Shown in pieces: positions 24,643-35,578 of a DNA stretch of 35,816 nucleotides. The stretch spans positions 1-35,816 of the forward strand of contig JAFDVV010000052.1 in NCBI GenBank assembly GCA_018268775.1. The letters are read 5' to 3'. Below the pieces are notes generated by a model. That model was not told the origin of the DNA and did not search any database. It saw only the letters and a program-made list of their open reading frames with translations. The DNA comes from Acidobacteriota bacterium (GTDB taxonomy: Bacteria; Acidobacteriota; Terriglobia; Terriglobales; Acidobacteriaceae). A program made the position numbers and the translations under genes. The first letter of the stretch is position 1. Each line of letters opens with the position of its first letter.

Positions 24643-25821
24643 TCAGCCTTCCTGCTTGGCCAGCGCTGCACGCATCTTCGCCGAGTCGTCCCACGCATAA
24701 CGCAGCGTGCCGGAGAGCGGCGCCGCCCCCATGAGCCGTACCGCCGCCAGGATCGTCTCGATCCAGCGAGGCGCAGCGTGCGCATCGCCGGTCCATATCT
24801 CGGAGAGTGGCCGCATCTGGCCGTTCGCGTCGGGGTGGAAGACGCGCTGGTCCCAGCGGCGCGCGCCCTCGGGGAAGTGCGGATAGTCGCGGATTGCATC
24901 GAGCGTCGATTGCAGGATGCGGTGCTTCCACGGCTCGGCGTACTGCGGCATGTAGAGCACGTGGCTCTGGCGTTCGCGGCGCACCTCGTGCACGAACTCC
25001 GTGAAGCTGGCGGCGCGGGTCAGGTTGACGTTCGCGTTGGGCTCGACGCCGTGGCGGTCGCCGCCCGAGATGACGAGCTGGTTCCACTTGCCTGCGAGCG
25101 TCGCAGCCTCGCGGTTCTCCTTCCAGTCGCGCAGGCCGTTCAGCTCCAGGGCGTGAACGTACTGTCCGTAGACGGCGAGAAACTCGTTGACGAGCACCAT
25201 GTGGCGTTCGCGGCCCACGCGGTAGAGGTCCCACATCGGGTGGTTGAAGACGATGAGCACCTGCGGAATCTCATGCAGATCGGCGAGCACCTCGCGCAGC
25301 ATGGTTGGCGCGCGCTGCGCGACGGGGATAGCCGTGAAGGCGCGAAGCCGCTCCATCCATGCAATGCCCCGCGCCGACGGGATGTTGTGCACGCCGATGT
25401 GAAAGGCGGTCTCGTAGAAGGGAACTGTCCACTCGACGGAGATGGGGATGTGGCGAGCCGAATCGACGGAGCGCAGAAGCAACGGCGCGTTGATGTCGTC
25501 GTGGTCAGTGAGCGAGACGAGCGCGGGCAGTTGCAGACGGTTCTCAATCTGCGAGCGCTCGAGATCGAAGGCGAGGCGCGGGGTCAGCGGCGGGGTCCAG
25601 TAGCTGCGGGCGTAGTCCGGCGTGATGCCCGATGCGCGCTGCGAGCGGCTCTCAGCCCAGCGAATGATCGGCTGCAAAAGGCCCCAGTCGTGCGAGAGCT
25701 CGGCGATAAAGTTCAGCGCCTCTTGCGACTGGTTGGTGTGGCTGTGTAGCGAGACGCCGGTAACAAAGCCCTTGGCGGCCTCGGGTTCACGCCATAAATA
25801 AGAGATGGTGGACTGACTCAT
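24643..25821 (-). CDS. PHP-domain metallohydrolase-like protein
   Basis: A 392-residue protein with the scattered His/Asp metal motifs of the PHP superfamily: SLHSHTNQS (H26, H28), LVSLTDHDDIN (D106, H107), FHIGVHNI, VLIVFNHPMWD, HALELNGLRD and ISGGDRHG. These build a trinuclear metal site in phosphoesterases. The substrate is unknown, since the family ranges from histidinol phosphatase to polymerase proofreading domains and nucleoside 3',5'-bisphosphate phosphatases. The fold is extended at the C-terminus by about 110 residues with no clear motif. The ATG at 25821 has GGAGGG just upstream and there is no signal peptide, so it should be cytoplasmic. It is separated from the LOG gene by a 204-bp repeat-bearing gap. 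Confidence 0.82.
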   Translation of the reverse strand: MSQSTISYLWREPEAAKGFVTGVSLHSHTNQSQEALNFIAELSHDWGLLQPIIRWAESRSQRASGITPDYARSYWTPPLTPRLAFDLERSQIENRLQLPALVSLTDHDDINAPLLLRSVDSARHIPISVEWTVPFYETAFHIGVHNIPSARGIAWMERLRAFTAIPVAQRAPTMLREVLADLHEIPQVLIVFNHPMWDLYRVGRERHMVLVNEFLAVYGQYVHALELNGLRDWKENREAATLAGKWNQLVISGGDRHGVEPNANVNLTRAASFTEFVHEVRRERQSHVLYMPQYAEPWKHRILQSTLDAIRDYPHFPEGARRWDQRVFHPDANGQMRPLSEIWTGDAHAAPRWIETILAAVRLMGAAPLSGTLRYAWDDSAKMRAALAKQEG

Positions 25822-25939
25822 TGGCCCTCCAAGTGGAGCGTGCTTGCTCGGGTGCAGTATCCAGGGAGAATATGAAGTTCCGATGACTGCACCGAGAATG
25901 GGGCTTCAAAATCCGTAGGAGCCGGTAACTGTGTTGGTT

Positions 25940-26020
25940 ACAGCGACGACCACGGAGAACCACGGAGGACACGGATCGAGAAATACACAATCCGCGCCAA
26001 TCCGTGGCGATTCGCGGTCG
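25940..26020. repeat. Family F-like repeat
   Basis: ACCACGGAGAACCACGGAGG, ACACGGATCGAG, then CAATCCGTGGCGATTCGCGG. It shares the CACGGAT and ATTCGCGG style of the arms at 10634-10909 and ends 6 bp before the LOG gene's stop. Nothing else is seen in this gap. Confidence 0.5.
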
Positions 26021-26025
26021 CAAGA

Positions 26026-27057
26026 TTATCGTGTCGACGCGATATCCGGGCCGAGGATCTCCTGCGCTGTCGGCGCGGGGTCGTGCGGAATGTCCTTAGC
26101 GCCTGCCGCGGCGCGGGCGCGCTCCTGCAGCGAGCGCTCGTAGTCGGAGTTGAGGTGGTTCTTCGTGAGGTCGTCCTTCAGAATCTCGAAGGCCTCTTCC
26201 GGCGTGTCCGCGAAGCGGAACAGGCTTAGGTCTCCCGGTGCGATCGCGCCTTTTTCTGCGAGAACATCGAGATTGATCACGCTCTTCCAGTAGGCCGAGC
26301 CGTAGATGACCGTGGTGATCTTCTTGGCCAGCTTGTGGGTCTGCGCCAGCGTCAGCAGCTCGAACATCTCGTCCAGCGTGCCGAAGCCTCCGGGAAAGAT
26401 GACCAGCGCCTTCGCCAGATAGGCGAACCAGTACTTGCGCATGAAGAAGTAGTGGAAGTCGAAGTTGAGCGACGGCGTAATGTAGGGGTTCGGCTGCTGC
26501 TCGAAGGGCAGCTTGATGTTCAGGCCGATGGTCTTCGCTCCGGCCTCATACGCGCCGCGATTGGCGGCCTCCATGATGCCGGGGCCGCCGCCTGATGTGA
26601 CGACGAAGCGATGGCGCGGACCGGGCAGCGATTTGGCCCACGTGGCCAGCATGTTGGCGAGGATGCGCGCGTCCTCGTAGTACGACGCCATCTCGATCGC
26701 CGCGCCTGCGAGCCGCAGGCGTGCACCCTTGGCCTGTCCGTGCTCCACCTCTTCGAGAGTGGCGGGCTGCTCGGGCGCGCGTTCCTTCGACCCCGTGTTG
26801 GCCAGCAGTTCGAAGTTCGCGGCGGCTACGTCGAGCGCGCGGAAGCGCGCGGAGCCAAAGAAGACGACGGTGTCCTGGATGCGCTCGCGGCGAAAGCGCG
26901 ACAGCGGCTCCTGGTACTCGGCCATGATGCGCAGGATGCGCGCGTCGGGCGAGTTGAGGAACTTCGGGTTCTCGTACGCAAGCGGCGCTTCGGCAAGCGG
27001 TTCGGGCTGTGGCGGAATCTCTGGCTTGTCCATCGCGTTGTTTCTCGATTCGTCCAT
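26026..27057 (-). CDS. LOG-family (TIGR00730-like) nucleotide-binding protein
   Basis: A 343-residue Rossmann-fold protein of the LOG/lysine-decarboxylase-like family, whose studied members are nucleoside 5'-monophosphate phosphoribohydrolases. The phosphate-binding VTSGGGPGIMEAANRGAYEA and the hallmark FPGGFGTLDEMFELLTLAQ (PGGxGTxxE) are intact, as is FHYFFMRKYWF. It is longer than the small LOG proteins (about 180-200 residues), with about 115 extra N-terminal residues that include a Pro-rich start. The ATG at 27057 follows the TAA of the preceding membrane-protein gene with no gap and no SD, so translation is probably coupled. The ATG at 27033 is an alternative. Confidence 0.87.
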   Translation of the reverse strand: MDESRNNAMDKPEIPPQPEPLAEAPLAYENPKFLNSPDARILRIMAEYQEPLSRFRRERIQDTVVFFGSARFRALDVAAANFELLANTGSKERAPEQPATLEEVEHGQAKGARLRLAGAAIEMASYYEDARILANMLATWAKSLPGPRHRFVVTSGGGPGIMEAANRGAYEAGAKTIGLNIKLPFEQQPNPYITPSLNFDFHYFFMRKYWFAYLAKALVIFPGGFGTLDEMFELLTLAQTHKLAKKITTVIYGSAYWKSVINLDVLAEKGAIAPGDLSLFRFADTPEEAFEILKDDLTKNHLNSDYERSLQERARAAAGAKDIPHDPAPTAQEILGPDIASTR

Positions 27058-27393
27058 TTATTTGTAATCGCGGTAGTGTACCGCCTCGGAGATGCCGATC
27101 CAGATGTCCAGCAGCCCGAGCCCGGAGATGATACCGCGCACGGCGCCGTTATGTAGAAAAGCGGCCAACGCCGGGCGCGACTGGATGAACATGTTGTTGT
27201 CCCAGATGCGCGTCCACCAGGGCAGGATCATCACCAGCACGCCGAGGTAGACGCAGAACAGCACCAGCACAAAGAGCGACAGCCGCTGCAACCACACCGG
27301 CGCGGCAGCTCGCTTCGAGTCTGCACTGGAAGCGGGTGGCGGAGACAGCACGGTCGGTTCGCGGTCCGGAAACAGTTGGGGCTGACCTGGCAT
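27058..27393 (-). CDS. Small membrane protein, unknown
   Basis: A 111-residue protein with a polar Pro/Ser-rich N-terminus of about 35 residues and two hydrophobic segments: LSLFVLVLFCVYLGVLVMI, ending in LPWW, and GIISGLGLLDIWIGISEAV. The loop between them has WDNNMFIQSRPALAAFL. It is not a family I can name. The ATG at 27393 is chosen over an upstream extension because GAGAG precedes it and because the upstream frame runs through a repeat. It is directly followed (TAA-ATG) by the LOG-family gene, suggesting a two-gene operon. Confidence 0.75.
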   Translation of the reverse strand: MPGQPQLFPDREPTVLSPPPASSADSKRAAAPVWLQRLSLFVLVLFCVYLGVLVMILPWWTRIWDNNMFIQSRPALAAFLHNGAVRGIISGLGLLDIWIGISEAVHYRDYK

Positions 27394-27508
27394 CAAGCTC
27401 TCACAGTTGAGTGTAGCGGAGCGGCTTTGCGCTTGTCTCTGTCCTGGTTCGACAGGCTCACCCCCGCGTCTCTTCGTTTGGTCGCTGACCGGGCCGATTC
27501 CTTTCAGG

Positions 27509-27587
27509 CCGTCATTCTGAGCCGAACGGGGTCCCCGGCCAGCTTGCTGGCTGGGGCAGGGAGGCGAAGGATCCCGGTAGTTTTCAC
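27509..27587 (-). repeat. Family A half-element with alternative interior (inverted)
   Basis: GCCGTCATTCTGAGCCGAAC, the palindromic GGCCAGC-ttgctg-GCTGG block and GGTAGTTTTCACT. It is the reverse of the hybrid at 10688-10764. It occupies the 287-bp divergent gap between the small membrane protein and the ABC-F gene. No other feature is seen there. Confidence 0.65.
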
Positions 27588-27680
27588 TCGTGCCGGCAAG
27601 CACACGCCGTGAGGACTCACTTACTGCTCGAACAGTGGACGGTCTCTGTTTCTTCCCCCAGGATGCGAAAATAGAAGAGC

Positions 27681-29675
<1,995 letters not shown>

Positions 29676-29709
29676 ACGTCAGGCCAATGCTCGTTTCGGA
29701 CAACAGGAT

Positions 29710-29757
29710 TGTCATTCCGACCGGAGCGAAGCGTAGTGGAGGAACCTGCTTCTCTAG
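29710..29757 (+). repeat. Family B intergenic repeat
   Basis: TTGTCATTCCGACCGGAGCG, AAGCGTAGTGGAGGAACCTG and CTTCTCTA. It lies 35 bp after the ABC-F stop, in the same orientation as the copy inside that gene. Confidence 0.7.
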
Positions 29758-29790
29758 CACGGCTGCGTGCATGATCGTAAGCCGCGCTAA

Positions 29791-29834
29791 GACTCGGCTG
29801 CGCTCCCCTCAGTCGCTCCGATCAGGATGACACG
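29791..29834 (-). repeat. Partial family C repeat
   Basis: The minus strand begins CGTGTCATCCTGATCGGAGC and runs into CGAGTC. It lies in the convergent ABC-F to aroG gap, 17 bp before the aroG stop. Confidence 0.5.
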
Positions 29835-29850
29835 TCAAAGAAGTGGGCCG

Positions 29851-30927
29851 TTACGAGCGGCTACCGTCCCGCATCTGTCTGCGTTTAGCCACCGACTCCG
29901 CAAGCTCGTCGAGCAGCGTCTCCGTCTCCGCCCAGCCGATGCACGCATCGGTAATGCTCTGTCCATAGACTCCGGCCTTGCCGTTCACCAGCGACTGCGC
30001 GCCTTCGACCAGGTTGCTCTCGATCATCATGCCCATGATGCGTCTGTCTCCGCCCGCGATCTGTTCCTCCACGTTGCGGCAGACCGCGCCCTGTTTGCGA
30101 AAGTCCTTGCCGCTGTTGGCGTGGCTGCAATCGATCATGATGCGCGGTTTCACGCCGGCCTTCTCCATCTGCGCGGCAGTGGTCTCGACCGACGCTGCGT
30201 CGAAGTTCGTTACCTGGCGGCCGCCGCGCAGGATGATGTGGCACTCCGGGTTCCCGGCCGTAAACAGGATCGCCGACTGTCCCGTCTCCGACGTTCCCAG
30301 AAACGTATGCGGATGGTTCGCGGACACGATCGCTTCAATCGCCATCTGGATATTTCCCGACGTCCCGTTCTTGAAGCCCACCGGGCACGACAGACCCGAG
30401 ACCAGTTGACGATGCACCTGGCTCTCCGTCGTGCGCGCACCGATCGCGCCCCAACTCACCAGGTCGGCGATGTACTGCGGCGTAATCATGTCCAGAAACT
30501 CCGTGCCTGCCGGCACACCCATGTTCGCGAGATCGAGCAGCAGATGGCGCGCGATGCGCAGGCCGTCGTTGATGCGGAACGACTCGTCGAAGTAGGGATC
30601 GTTGATCAGGCCCTTCCAGCCCAGCGTCGTGCGCGGCTTCTCGAAGTACACGCGCATCACGGTCAGCAGCTCGTTGGTGAGCGCGTCGCTGACCTTCTTC
30701 AACCGCGCGGCGTACTCGCGCGCGGCGTCGACGTCGTGAATCGAACAGGGGCCGACGACCACCACGAGGCGGTCATCCGTGCCTTCGAGGATGTTGCCGA
30801 TCTGGCGCCGCGCCTCAAAGACGGTGTTCGAGCTCTCCTCCGTCACTGGCATCTCCTCTTCGAGGAAGACGGGCGGAAGGACGACCTTGGAGGACTTGAT
30901 TCTGAGATTGTTGGTTGAATGAAACAT
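29851..30927 (-). CDS. aroG: 3-deoxy-7-phosphoheptulonate synthase, type I-alpha (AroG/F/H)
   Basis: Second DAHP synthase of the window, of the E. coli AroG type. It has VVVGPCSIHD, MRVYFEKPRTTLGWKGL, LDMITPQY, WGAIGARTTESQ, IDCSHANSGKD and MMIESNL. The start is set at 30927 because MFHSTNNLRIKSSKVVLPP aligns with the E. coli AroG N-terminus and gives 358 residues (AroG has 350). The frame stays open to an ATG at 31029, adding 34 low-conservation residues with no better SD. In this class feedback inhibition by a single aromatic amino acid works through the N-terminal segment and barrel extensions. Which amino acid cannot be read here. It is not linked to the aromatic cluster at 12-17 kb. Confidence 0.95.
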   Translation of the reverse strand: MFHSTNNLRIKSSKVVLPPVFLEEEMPVTEESSNTVFEARRQIGNILEGTDDRLVVVVGPCSIHDVDAAREYAARLKKVSDALTNELLTVMRVYFEKPRTTLGWKGLINDPYFDESFRINDGLRIARHLLLDLANMGVPAGTEFLDMITPQYIADLVSWGAIGARTTESQVHRQLVSGLSCPVGFKNGTSGNIQMAIEAIVSANHPHTFLGTSETGQSAILFTAGNPECHIILRGGRQVTNFDAASVETTAAQMEKAGVKPRIMIDCSHANSGKDFRKQGAVCRNVEEQIAGGDRRIMGMMIESNLVEGAQSLVNGKAGVYGQSITDACIGWAETETLLDELAESVAKRRQMRDGSRS

Positions 30928-31070
30928 TGGCTCTTTTAGCGTAACAGGGGTTCCGGGGCTTTTGCCCGCGCCCGGCAGCGCAGGATCGTCCAGCGAATCG
31001 AAGGAATCAGTGGGCCGGGTTGAGGCCATTGGCCGGTTTGAGACTATTCACCAGTCCGAAGCCATCGAGC

Positions 31071-31168
31071 CGTCATTCTGAGGCGTAGCCGAAGAATCCC
31101 TGTAGTTTTCATCCTCGGCGTGGCTCGGGAAAAATGCTGAGATTCTTCGGCTACGCCTCAGAATGACG
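31071..31168 (-). repeat. Family A intergenic repeat (full length, inverted)
   Basis: CGTCATTCTGAGGCGTAGCC pairs with GGCTACGCCTCAGAATGACG, a 20-bp perfect terminal inverted repeat. The inner CCTGTAGTTTTCAT and AAAAATGCTGAGATTC are the reverse complement of the markers in the copies at 9223 and 17218. It occupies the centre of the 287-bp gap between aroG and the Sel1-repeat gene. Confidence 0.8.
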
Positions 31169-31214
31169 GGCTTCAGGGCACACCTGCCGGTTTACGGCAA
31201 CCGATACACTCCTG

Positions 31215-32003
31215 CTACGGATCGCGGTACTCGCGGCGCTTCAGCTCGCGCCGGGCCTGTTCGTGGCCCTGCTCGGCGGCCTTGCGTATCCAGTGGCGTG
31301 ACTGCGTGTAGTCGTGTTCGACCCCTTGCCCGGTGGCGTACAGGTGGCTGAGCTGAAACTGCGCCTCTGCGTTGCCCTGTTCGGCGGCGCGGCGATACCA
31401 CTCTGCCGCCTTGGCGTAGTTCAACGGCACCCCCTGGCCCGTGTAGTACAGGTCGGCCAGCTTCTGTTGGGCCTCCGCGAAGTTCTGCGTGGCGGCCAGC
31501 CGATACCAGTAGGCGGCCTCGGTGTTGTTCTGCTGCACGCCTTCGCCCTTGCGATACATCAGGCCAAGGTTGTACTCCGCCCAGGCGAGCTTGCTGTAGG
31601 CGGCGCGCTGACACCAAGCAAAGGCCTCGGCGAAGTCGTTGACCATGTAGCAGCGAAAGCTGAGATTGGCCTGCGCGTAGGCGTGGCCCTGCTCGGCGGC
31701 CTTGCGCTCCCAGTTCGCGGCCTCCGTGGCATCCCGCGGAACGCCCCGGCCTTCGTCGTACATGGTGCTGAGCATGTACTGCGACTCCGCGTGCCCCTGC
31801 TCGGCGGCGAGCCGAAAGCCAGTCGCGGCCTCCGTATGCCTGCCTGCGTTGTAGTCGGCGACCGCCTGTCTGTAGTGCGGGTTCGAGGCCGCATTGGCGG
31901 CGTCGCGGCGTCCCCGCGCGACGATGCTCGCGCGCGTGGAGTGCAAGGACAGCGCCGCCCCCGTGGGGATGTGTTGCAGCCCGCCTTTGGCCTTGTCGTT
32001 CAT
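31215..32003 (-). CDS. Sel1-repeat protein
   Basis: A 262-residue protein of five to six Sel1-like (TPR-related, about 36-residue) helical repeats starting at about residue 43: AAEQGHAESQYMLSTMYDEG, AAEQGHAYAQANLSF, WAEYNLGLMYRKGEGV, FAEAQQKLADLYYTGQGV and NAEAQFQLSHLYATGQGV. Such solenoids bind partner proteins. There is no signal peptide, so it is probably cytoplasmic. Its ATG overlaps the stop of the upstream J-domain gene by 4 bases (ATGA), so the two are translated together and probably work together. The repeat signature is certain, the partner is not. Confidence 0.9.
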   Translation of the reverse strand: MNDKAKGGLQHIPTGAALSLHSTRASIVARGRRDAANAASNPHYRQAVADYNAGRHTEAATGFRLAAEQGHAESQYMLSTMYDEGRGVPRDATEAANWERKAAEQGHAYAQANLSFRCYMVNDFAEAFAWCQRAAYSKLAWAEYNLGLMYRKGEGVQQNNTEAAYWYRLAATQNFAEAQQKLADLYYTGQGVPLNYAKAAEWYRRAAEQGNAEAQFQLSHLYATGQGVEHDYTQSRHWIRKAAEQGHEQARRELKRREYRDP

Positions 32004-32779
32004 CGCTGCGCGTTCACCTGTCGGTTGACGAACTCGAAGCGGTACTTCGCGTCGGCGATCTGCTCGCGCAAACCGGCGGCAAGCTCCGTCAGCAGGTCGC
32101 GGTGCTCACGCGCGGCGGCCTCCGTGTCGAGATAGAGATGCGCGATCTCGCTTGCAAGCAGCGTGTGCCGCTCCGCATCGAGATTGGCGATGTCGCGCTC
32201 GGCGTGGAGTATCTGGCGCGCGATGCGCATCAACTCTGCGGCGGCCCCTTCGCCCGCGACGGAAGAAGCAATCTCGCGGTGGTCGTCGAGCATGCGTTCG
32301 AGCGTCTCCGTGTCGCCGCGGCTGTAGGCCTGGTTGGCGCGCGCCATCAGCAGCGTAAAGTGCCTCTGCTCGGCATCGTCGCGCGCGAAGTCGGGGTGAA
32401 TACGTTTGGCGACCTCGCGAAAGAGCGTCTTCAGGCTGGGCGGCGGATCGAACTCCTCGGCTTCATGCGCTTCGCCGAATGCGGCGTCGTGGGTCTCCTG
32501 CGCCTGACGCCTGGCCTCCTCGGCGCGGTGGCGCGCAGAGTCGGAGCCGTAGAGGTCGACCTCGCGCTCGGCGATGCGCGCTTCGATGTCGTCCAGCTCC
32601 GCATAGAGGACGCCGACCTGCCGAAGGTATCTGCCCTCAAAGGTTTTGAGTTGCGCGCGTAGCTGGGCAAGCTCCGATTCGCGCTCGGCAAGCGTCGTGC
32701 GAACGCCTGCAAGCTGCTCTCGCTTATCGGCAAGCGCGGCGGCGTCCGGGCTCTGCTGGAGGATGATCTCGGCGGGCAT
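32000..32779 (-). CDS. J-domain protein with flanking coiled coils
   Basis: A 259-residue protein. Residues about 12-105 form a charged coiled coil (REQLAGVRTTLAERESELAQ). A J-domain-like core at about 112-160 holds the diagnostic HPD at 128-130 in LFREVAKRIHPDFARDD. Helices of a second charged region follow to the end (AEAAAREHRDLLTELAAG-like pattern). J domains stimulate DnaK-type Hsp70. Without Gly/Phe or zinc-finger regions it is not a classical DnaJ but a specialised co-chaperone or scaffold. The ATG has GGGAAG a few bases upstream. It is coupled to the Sel1-repeat gene by a 4-base overlap. Nothing in the window tells its client. Confidence 0.82.
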   Translation of the reverse strand: MPAEIILQQSPDAAALADKREQLAGVRTTLAERESELAQLRAQLKTFEGRYLRQVGVLYAELDDIEARIAEREVDLYGSDSARHRAEEARRQAQETHDAAFGEAHEAEEFDPPPSLKTLFREVAKRIHPDFARDDAEQRHFTLLMARANQAYSRGDTETLERMLDDHREIASSVAGEGAAAELMRIARQILHAERDIANLDAERHTLLASEIAHLYLDTEAAAREHRDLLTELAAGLREQIADAKYRFEFVNRQVNAQR

Positions 32780-32900
32780 ACGCTTCCCATCTCCAGTTTA
32801 AGCGAAAGGAGACGCAGGGCGGCGACTTACAAGGGCAATCTTCTTTTGAGAGAGGCTGCCGTATGATTCGACGTATAGGCATTACCGAGGAGATTTGACG

Positions 32901-33791
32901 ATGGTCACTTTGAATGCACGCCTGCTCGCCGCCTTTGCCGTTATGACCATAGGGCTTGCGCAGGCCGCTTCCGCCGCCGACATTCTGGTCGGCGATGCGA
33001 AGTCGCAGCCCGAGAGCCTGACGGTAGCGCCGGGAGGAGTGCTGTTCGTCGGCAGCGCCAGCTCGCCCTTTGTGTATAAGGTGCGTCCGGGTTCATCGAC
33101 GGCAGAGAAGTTCATCGATGCCAGCTCCGAGGGCCCAGGGACGTTCTTCTTCGGCATGTTGGCCGATGGCGCGAACAATACCCTGTGGACGTGTCAGTTG
33201 ACCCCTGTGCCGGGAACTACTCCCGTGCAAAGACACACTGCGTTGAGGGGCTTCGACCTCGCGACTGGAGCGCCCAAGGTGCGCTGGAACCTGCCGGGCG
33301 ACAACACCATGTGCAACGACTTTGCTGTCGGGCCGGACAAGGCGCTCTACATCACCGACACCGCAATGGGCCGCATCTTCCGGTTGCCGGCGGGATCCTC
33401 AAACGCAGAGCTCTATCTCGAACACCGGACGCTGAACGGCATCGACGGCATCACGTTCCTCAATGGCACGCTCTACGTCAACAACGTGGTCTTCAATAAG
33501 CTCTATCGCATTCCGGTGGATTCGGCGGGCAAGCCTGGTGCGCCAGTCGATATCTGGATGGACCAACCCGTCAAGGGACCCGATGGCATGCGAGCAGCCG
33601 ACGGCAAACTCTTTGTCGCCGAAAACGGCGGCGGCAGAATCCTTGCCATCACCGTCAGCGGAGAGAAGGCAAGCGTTACAGTCCTCAAAGAAGGGCTGAA
33701 GACTCCTACCGGAATCGAACCCGCAGGCGATGCGCTCTGGTTCACCGAGCGCGCCATCGGCAAGGCCGAATCGATGCCCATGCCGAAGTAG
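32901..33791 (+). CDS. Secreted SMP-30/NHL-like beta-propeller protein
   Basis: A 296-residue protein with a signal peptide (MVTLNARLLAAFAVMTIGLA, likely cleaved after ASA). The repeated blades include SLTVAPGGVLFVGSASSPFV, CNDFAVGPDKALYITDTAMG, GITFLNGTLYVNNVVFNKLY, DGMRAADGKLFVAENGGG and TGIEPAGDALWFTERAIG, the six-bladed pattern of SMP-30/gluconolactonase and NHL proteins. Catalytic metal ligands of SMP-30 enzymes were not confirmed, so it may be an enzyme or a binding protein. The ATG at 32901 is preferred to a TTG at 32895 because GAGGAG (32887-32892) is 8 bases upstream. It converges on the Wzi-like gene with 15 bp between stops. Confidence 0.85.
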   Translation: MVTLNARLLAAFAVMTIGLAQAASAADILVGDAKSQPESLTVAPGGVLFVGSASSPFVYKVRPGSSTAEKFIDASSEGPGTFFFGMLADGANNTLWTCQLTPVPGTTPVQRHTALRGFDLATGAPKVRWNLPGDNTMCNDFAVGPDKALYITDTAMGRIFRLPAGSSNAELYLEHRTLNGIDGITFLNGTLYVNNVVFNKLYRIPVDSAGKPGAPVDIWMDQPVKGPDGMRAADGKLFVAENGGGRILAITVSGEKASVTVLKEGLKTPTGIEPAGDALWFTERAIGKAESMPMPK

Positions 33792-33806
33792 TGCCTCATC
33801 CTTCCG

Positions 33807-35516
33807 TCACTTCACGGATTCCGGAAACCAGGTGATCTGCACGGACACGCTGGTGTCGCTCTGGCCTGCCTGTTTGTACACAGGCGCCTTCCACCGCTCG
33901 TATTGCAGCCAGCCGCGCACCTCGACCTCTTTGTGAATTCTCTTGACCGCGGAGACCTGAAAGACGTTCTGCGTTGTGCCCCCCGGAATAAAATCTTTCG
34001 CGGCCTTTGCGCCACGCCAGGAGAACTGCACCTGTTCCTCAGGCGAAAGATGATAGGTCAGCCAAGCCTGCCCACCCTTGGATTCACGGCCGATCCAGTC
34101 GCCCAGGATGGCTCCCTTGTTGGTATAACCCTGTAGCTGAATGCCTTCTGTGTAAATGAAGCCACCGGCCGTGCTGCGGCTCGTAGGCGGGTCGGTGCTT
34201 ACCGCTTCGGCGCGGAAGTCCAACTGCTTTACTCCCGGAAAGTGCGAGAGGTAGATTCCAGGCCGAATCGCGGCACGGCGAGGGGCGCTGGCTGGACTCA
34301 CATCATCGTGCGCGAAGGAGTCGCTGTATACCGTCAGCCAGTTGCGCACAAAGGGCAAACGATAGGAAAAATCGAAAAAGCTGAAACGGGCTCCTGGGTC
34401 GTTCCTGGAGTTCTTCTCTTCCTCGGTGACATTCGTCATGTGGACGAAGCTCCTGAAGAAGCTGCCGAAGGTGATCGGCACATGGCCCTTCCCACCCCAG
34501 ATCACAGTCCTTCCAAAGCCGAGCTCCAGGTTCTCTGTCGGTTTGAAGTTTATTTTTTCGGCATGTATCCAGGGAGCGTTTGGGACCGAATGGCCCTTCA
34601 GGCTCCCGACCGAAAATTGGTACCGGAACGGTCCCGTGAGGCGCGAGAGAAGTGGGATGTACAAGGGCTCGACGCGGTCGATCTGAAACGCGTAGATGTT
34701 CTCTGCATTGTTGCTCCACCCTAGGCTGCCGCCTTGCGCGGGCCCAAGCCACCGGTCGTTCTTGCCAAAGGAAAACTGGTGGTCCAGCAGAAGATACGAA
34801 ACATTTGCTTCAACGACGCGAAAGTCGTTTGCCGCCGGAATTGGCCCGGAAGGAATCGTGGCTTGTCGAGGATGACCGGCAAATGAGATCAAGTCGTTGT
34901 TCGACAACAGAGTGCTAAGCACGTTGCCATAGCCCGGAGCTGCCGGGGCGCGTTGATACTCCCCGCGAAAGTAAAGAGCAAACCGCCCGGCCACGCTGCG
35001 TGTGCTGAAACCGGTGATGTTGTTGAACCCCTCCTGATACGGACGGCCGTAGTCGTTGACAAAGGTTTGTCCAAGATGGAAGCTGTCGCGCAATGGTGTC
35101 CCCGAGACGCCGGACAGCCGCGTATAGGCGCTCTCAAATTTCGTGTTCGGCTTATGCTGTCCGTTCCAGTTCTCTACATCCGGTTCCAACTCCCGTTGCA
35201 GGCTGTGAACGATCGCGCAGGCCTCGCTGTCGTTTGACTCCGCAATCTCGTCGACCGTCCCGGCAAGCATATGCACGATGCTCATGCGCGTCCATGGACG
35301 TATTCCGAGATAGGCCATGTCGGCATAGCCAAGACCATGCAGGCGGTCGATGGCGGGATAGATCCAGCTATCGAGTGGAACGTAGGTGGATCCCAGTGGG
35401 GAGACGAACTGGCTTTCGATCACTAACCTGTCGGCACAGCCATTTGTCTGCGCCGGGCTACCAACACAAGTCGCCAGGAATAAAACAAGAATGTAAAGAG
35501 GGGAAAGATATCGCAT
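33807..35516 (-). CDS. Wzi-like outer-membrane capsule-assembly protein
   Basis: A 569-residue protein with a signal peptide (MRYLSPLYILVLFLATCVGS, cleavage near SPAQ) and a beta-barrel of the Wzi family. In Gram-negatives Wzi is a surface lectin-like barrel that anchors capsular polysaccharide. Seen here: YVPLDSWIYPAIDRLHGLGY near the N-terminus, and strands rich in aromatic residues (FALYFRGEYQRAP, ELGFGRTVIWGGKGHVP, FSFFDFSYRLPF). The end is VQITWFPESVK, an aromatic closing strand of barrel type. No capsule genes lie nearby, so the polysaccharide link is by family only. The ATG is at 35516; no strong SD is seen. Confidence 0.85.
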   Translation of the reverse strand: MRYLSPLYILVLFLATCVGSPAQTNGCADRLVIESQFVSPLGSTYVPLDSWIYPAIDRLHGLGYADMAYLGIRPWTRMSIVHMLAGTVDEIAESNDSEACAIVHSLQRELEPDVENWNGQHKPNTKFESAYTRLSGVSGTPLRDSFHLGQTFVNDYGRPYQEGFNNITGFSTRSVAGRFALYFRGEYQRAPAAPGYGNVLSTLLSNNDLISFAGHPRQATIPSGPIPAANDFRVVEANVSYLLLDHQFSFGKNDRWLGPAQGGSLGWSNNAENIYAFQIDRVEPLYIPLLSRLTGPFRYQFSVGSLKGHSVPNAPWIHAEKINFKPTENLELGFGRTVIWGGKGHVPITFGSFFRSFVHMTNVTEEEKNSRNDPGARFSFFDFSYRLPFVRNWLTVYSDSFAHDDVSPASAPRRAAIRPGIYLSHFPGVKQLDFRAEAVSTDPPTSRSTAGGFIYTEGIQLQGYTNKGAILGDWIGRESKGGQAWLTYHLSPEEQVQFSWRGAKAAKDFIPGGTTQNVFQVSAVKRIHKEVEVRGWLQYERWKAPVYKQAGQSDTSVSVQITWFPESVK

Positions 35517-35578
35517 TCCGGCCTTGATCTGAAATGAGAGCTGCCTCTAACGATATCAGCGCGCAATCCGTAACAGGA

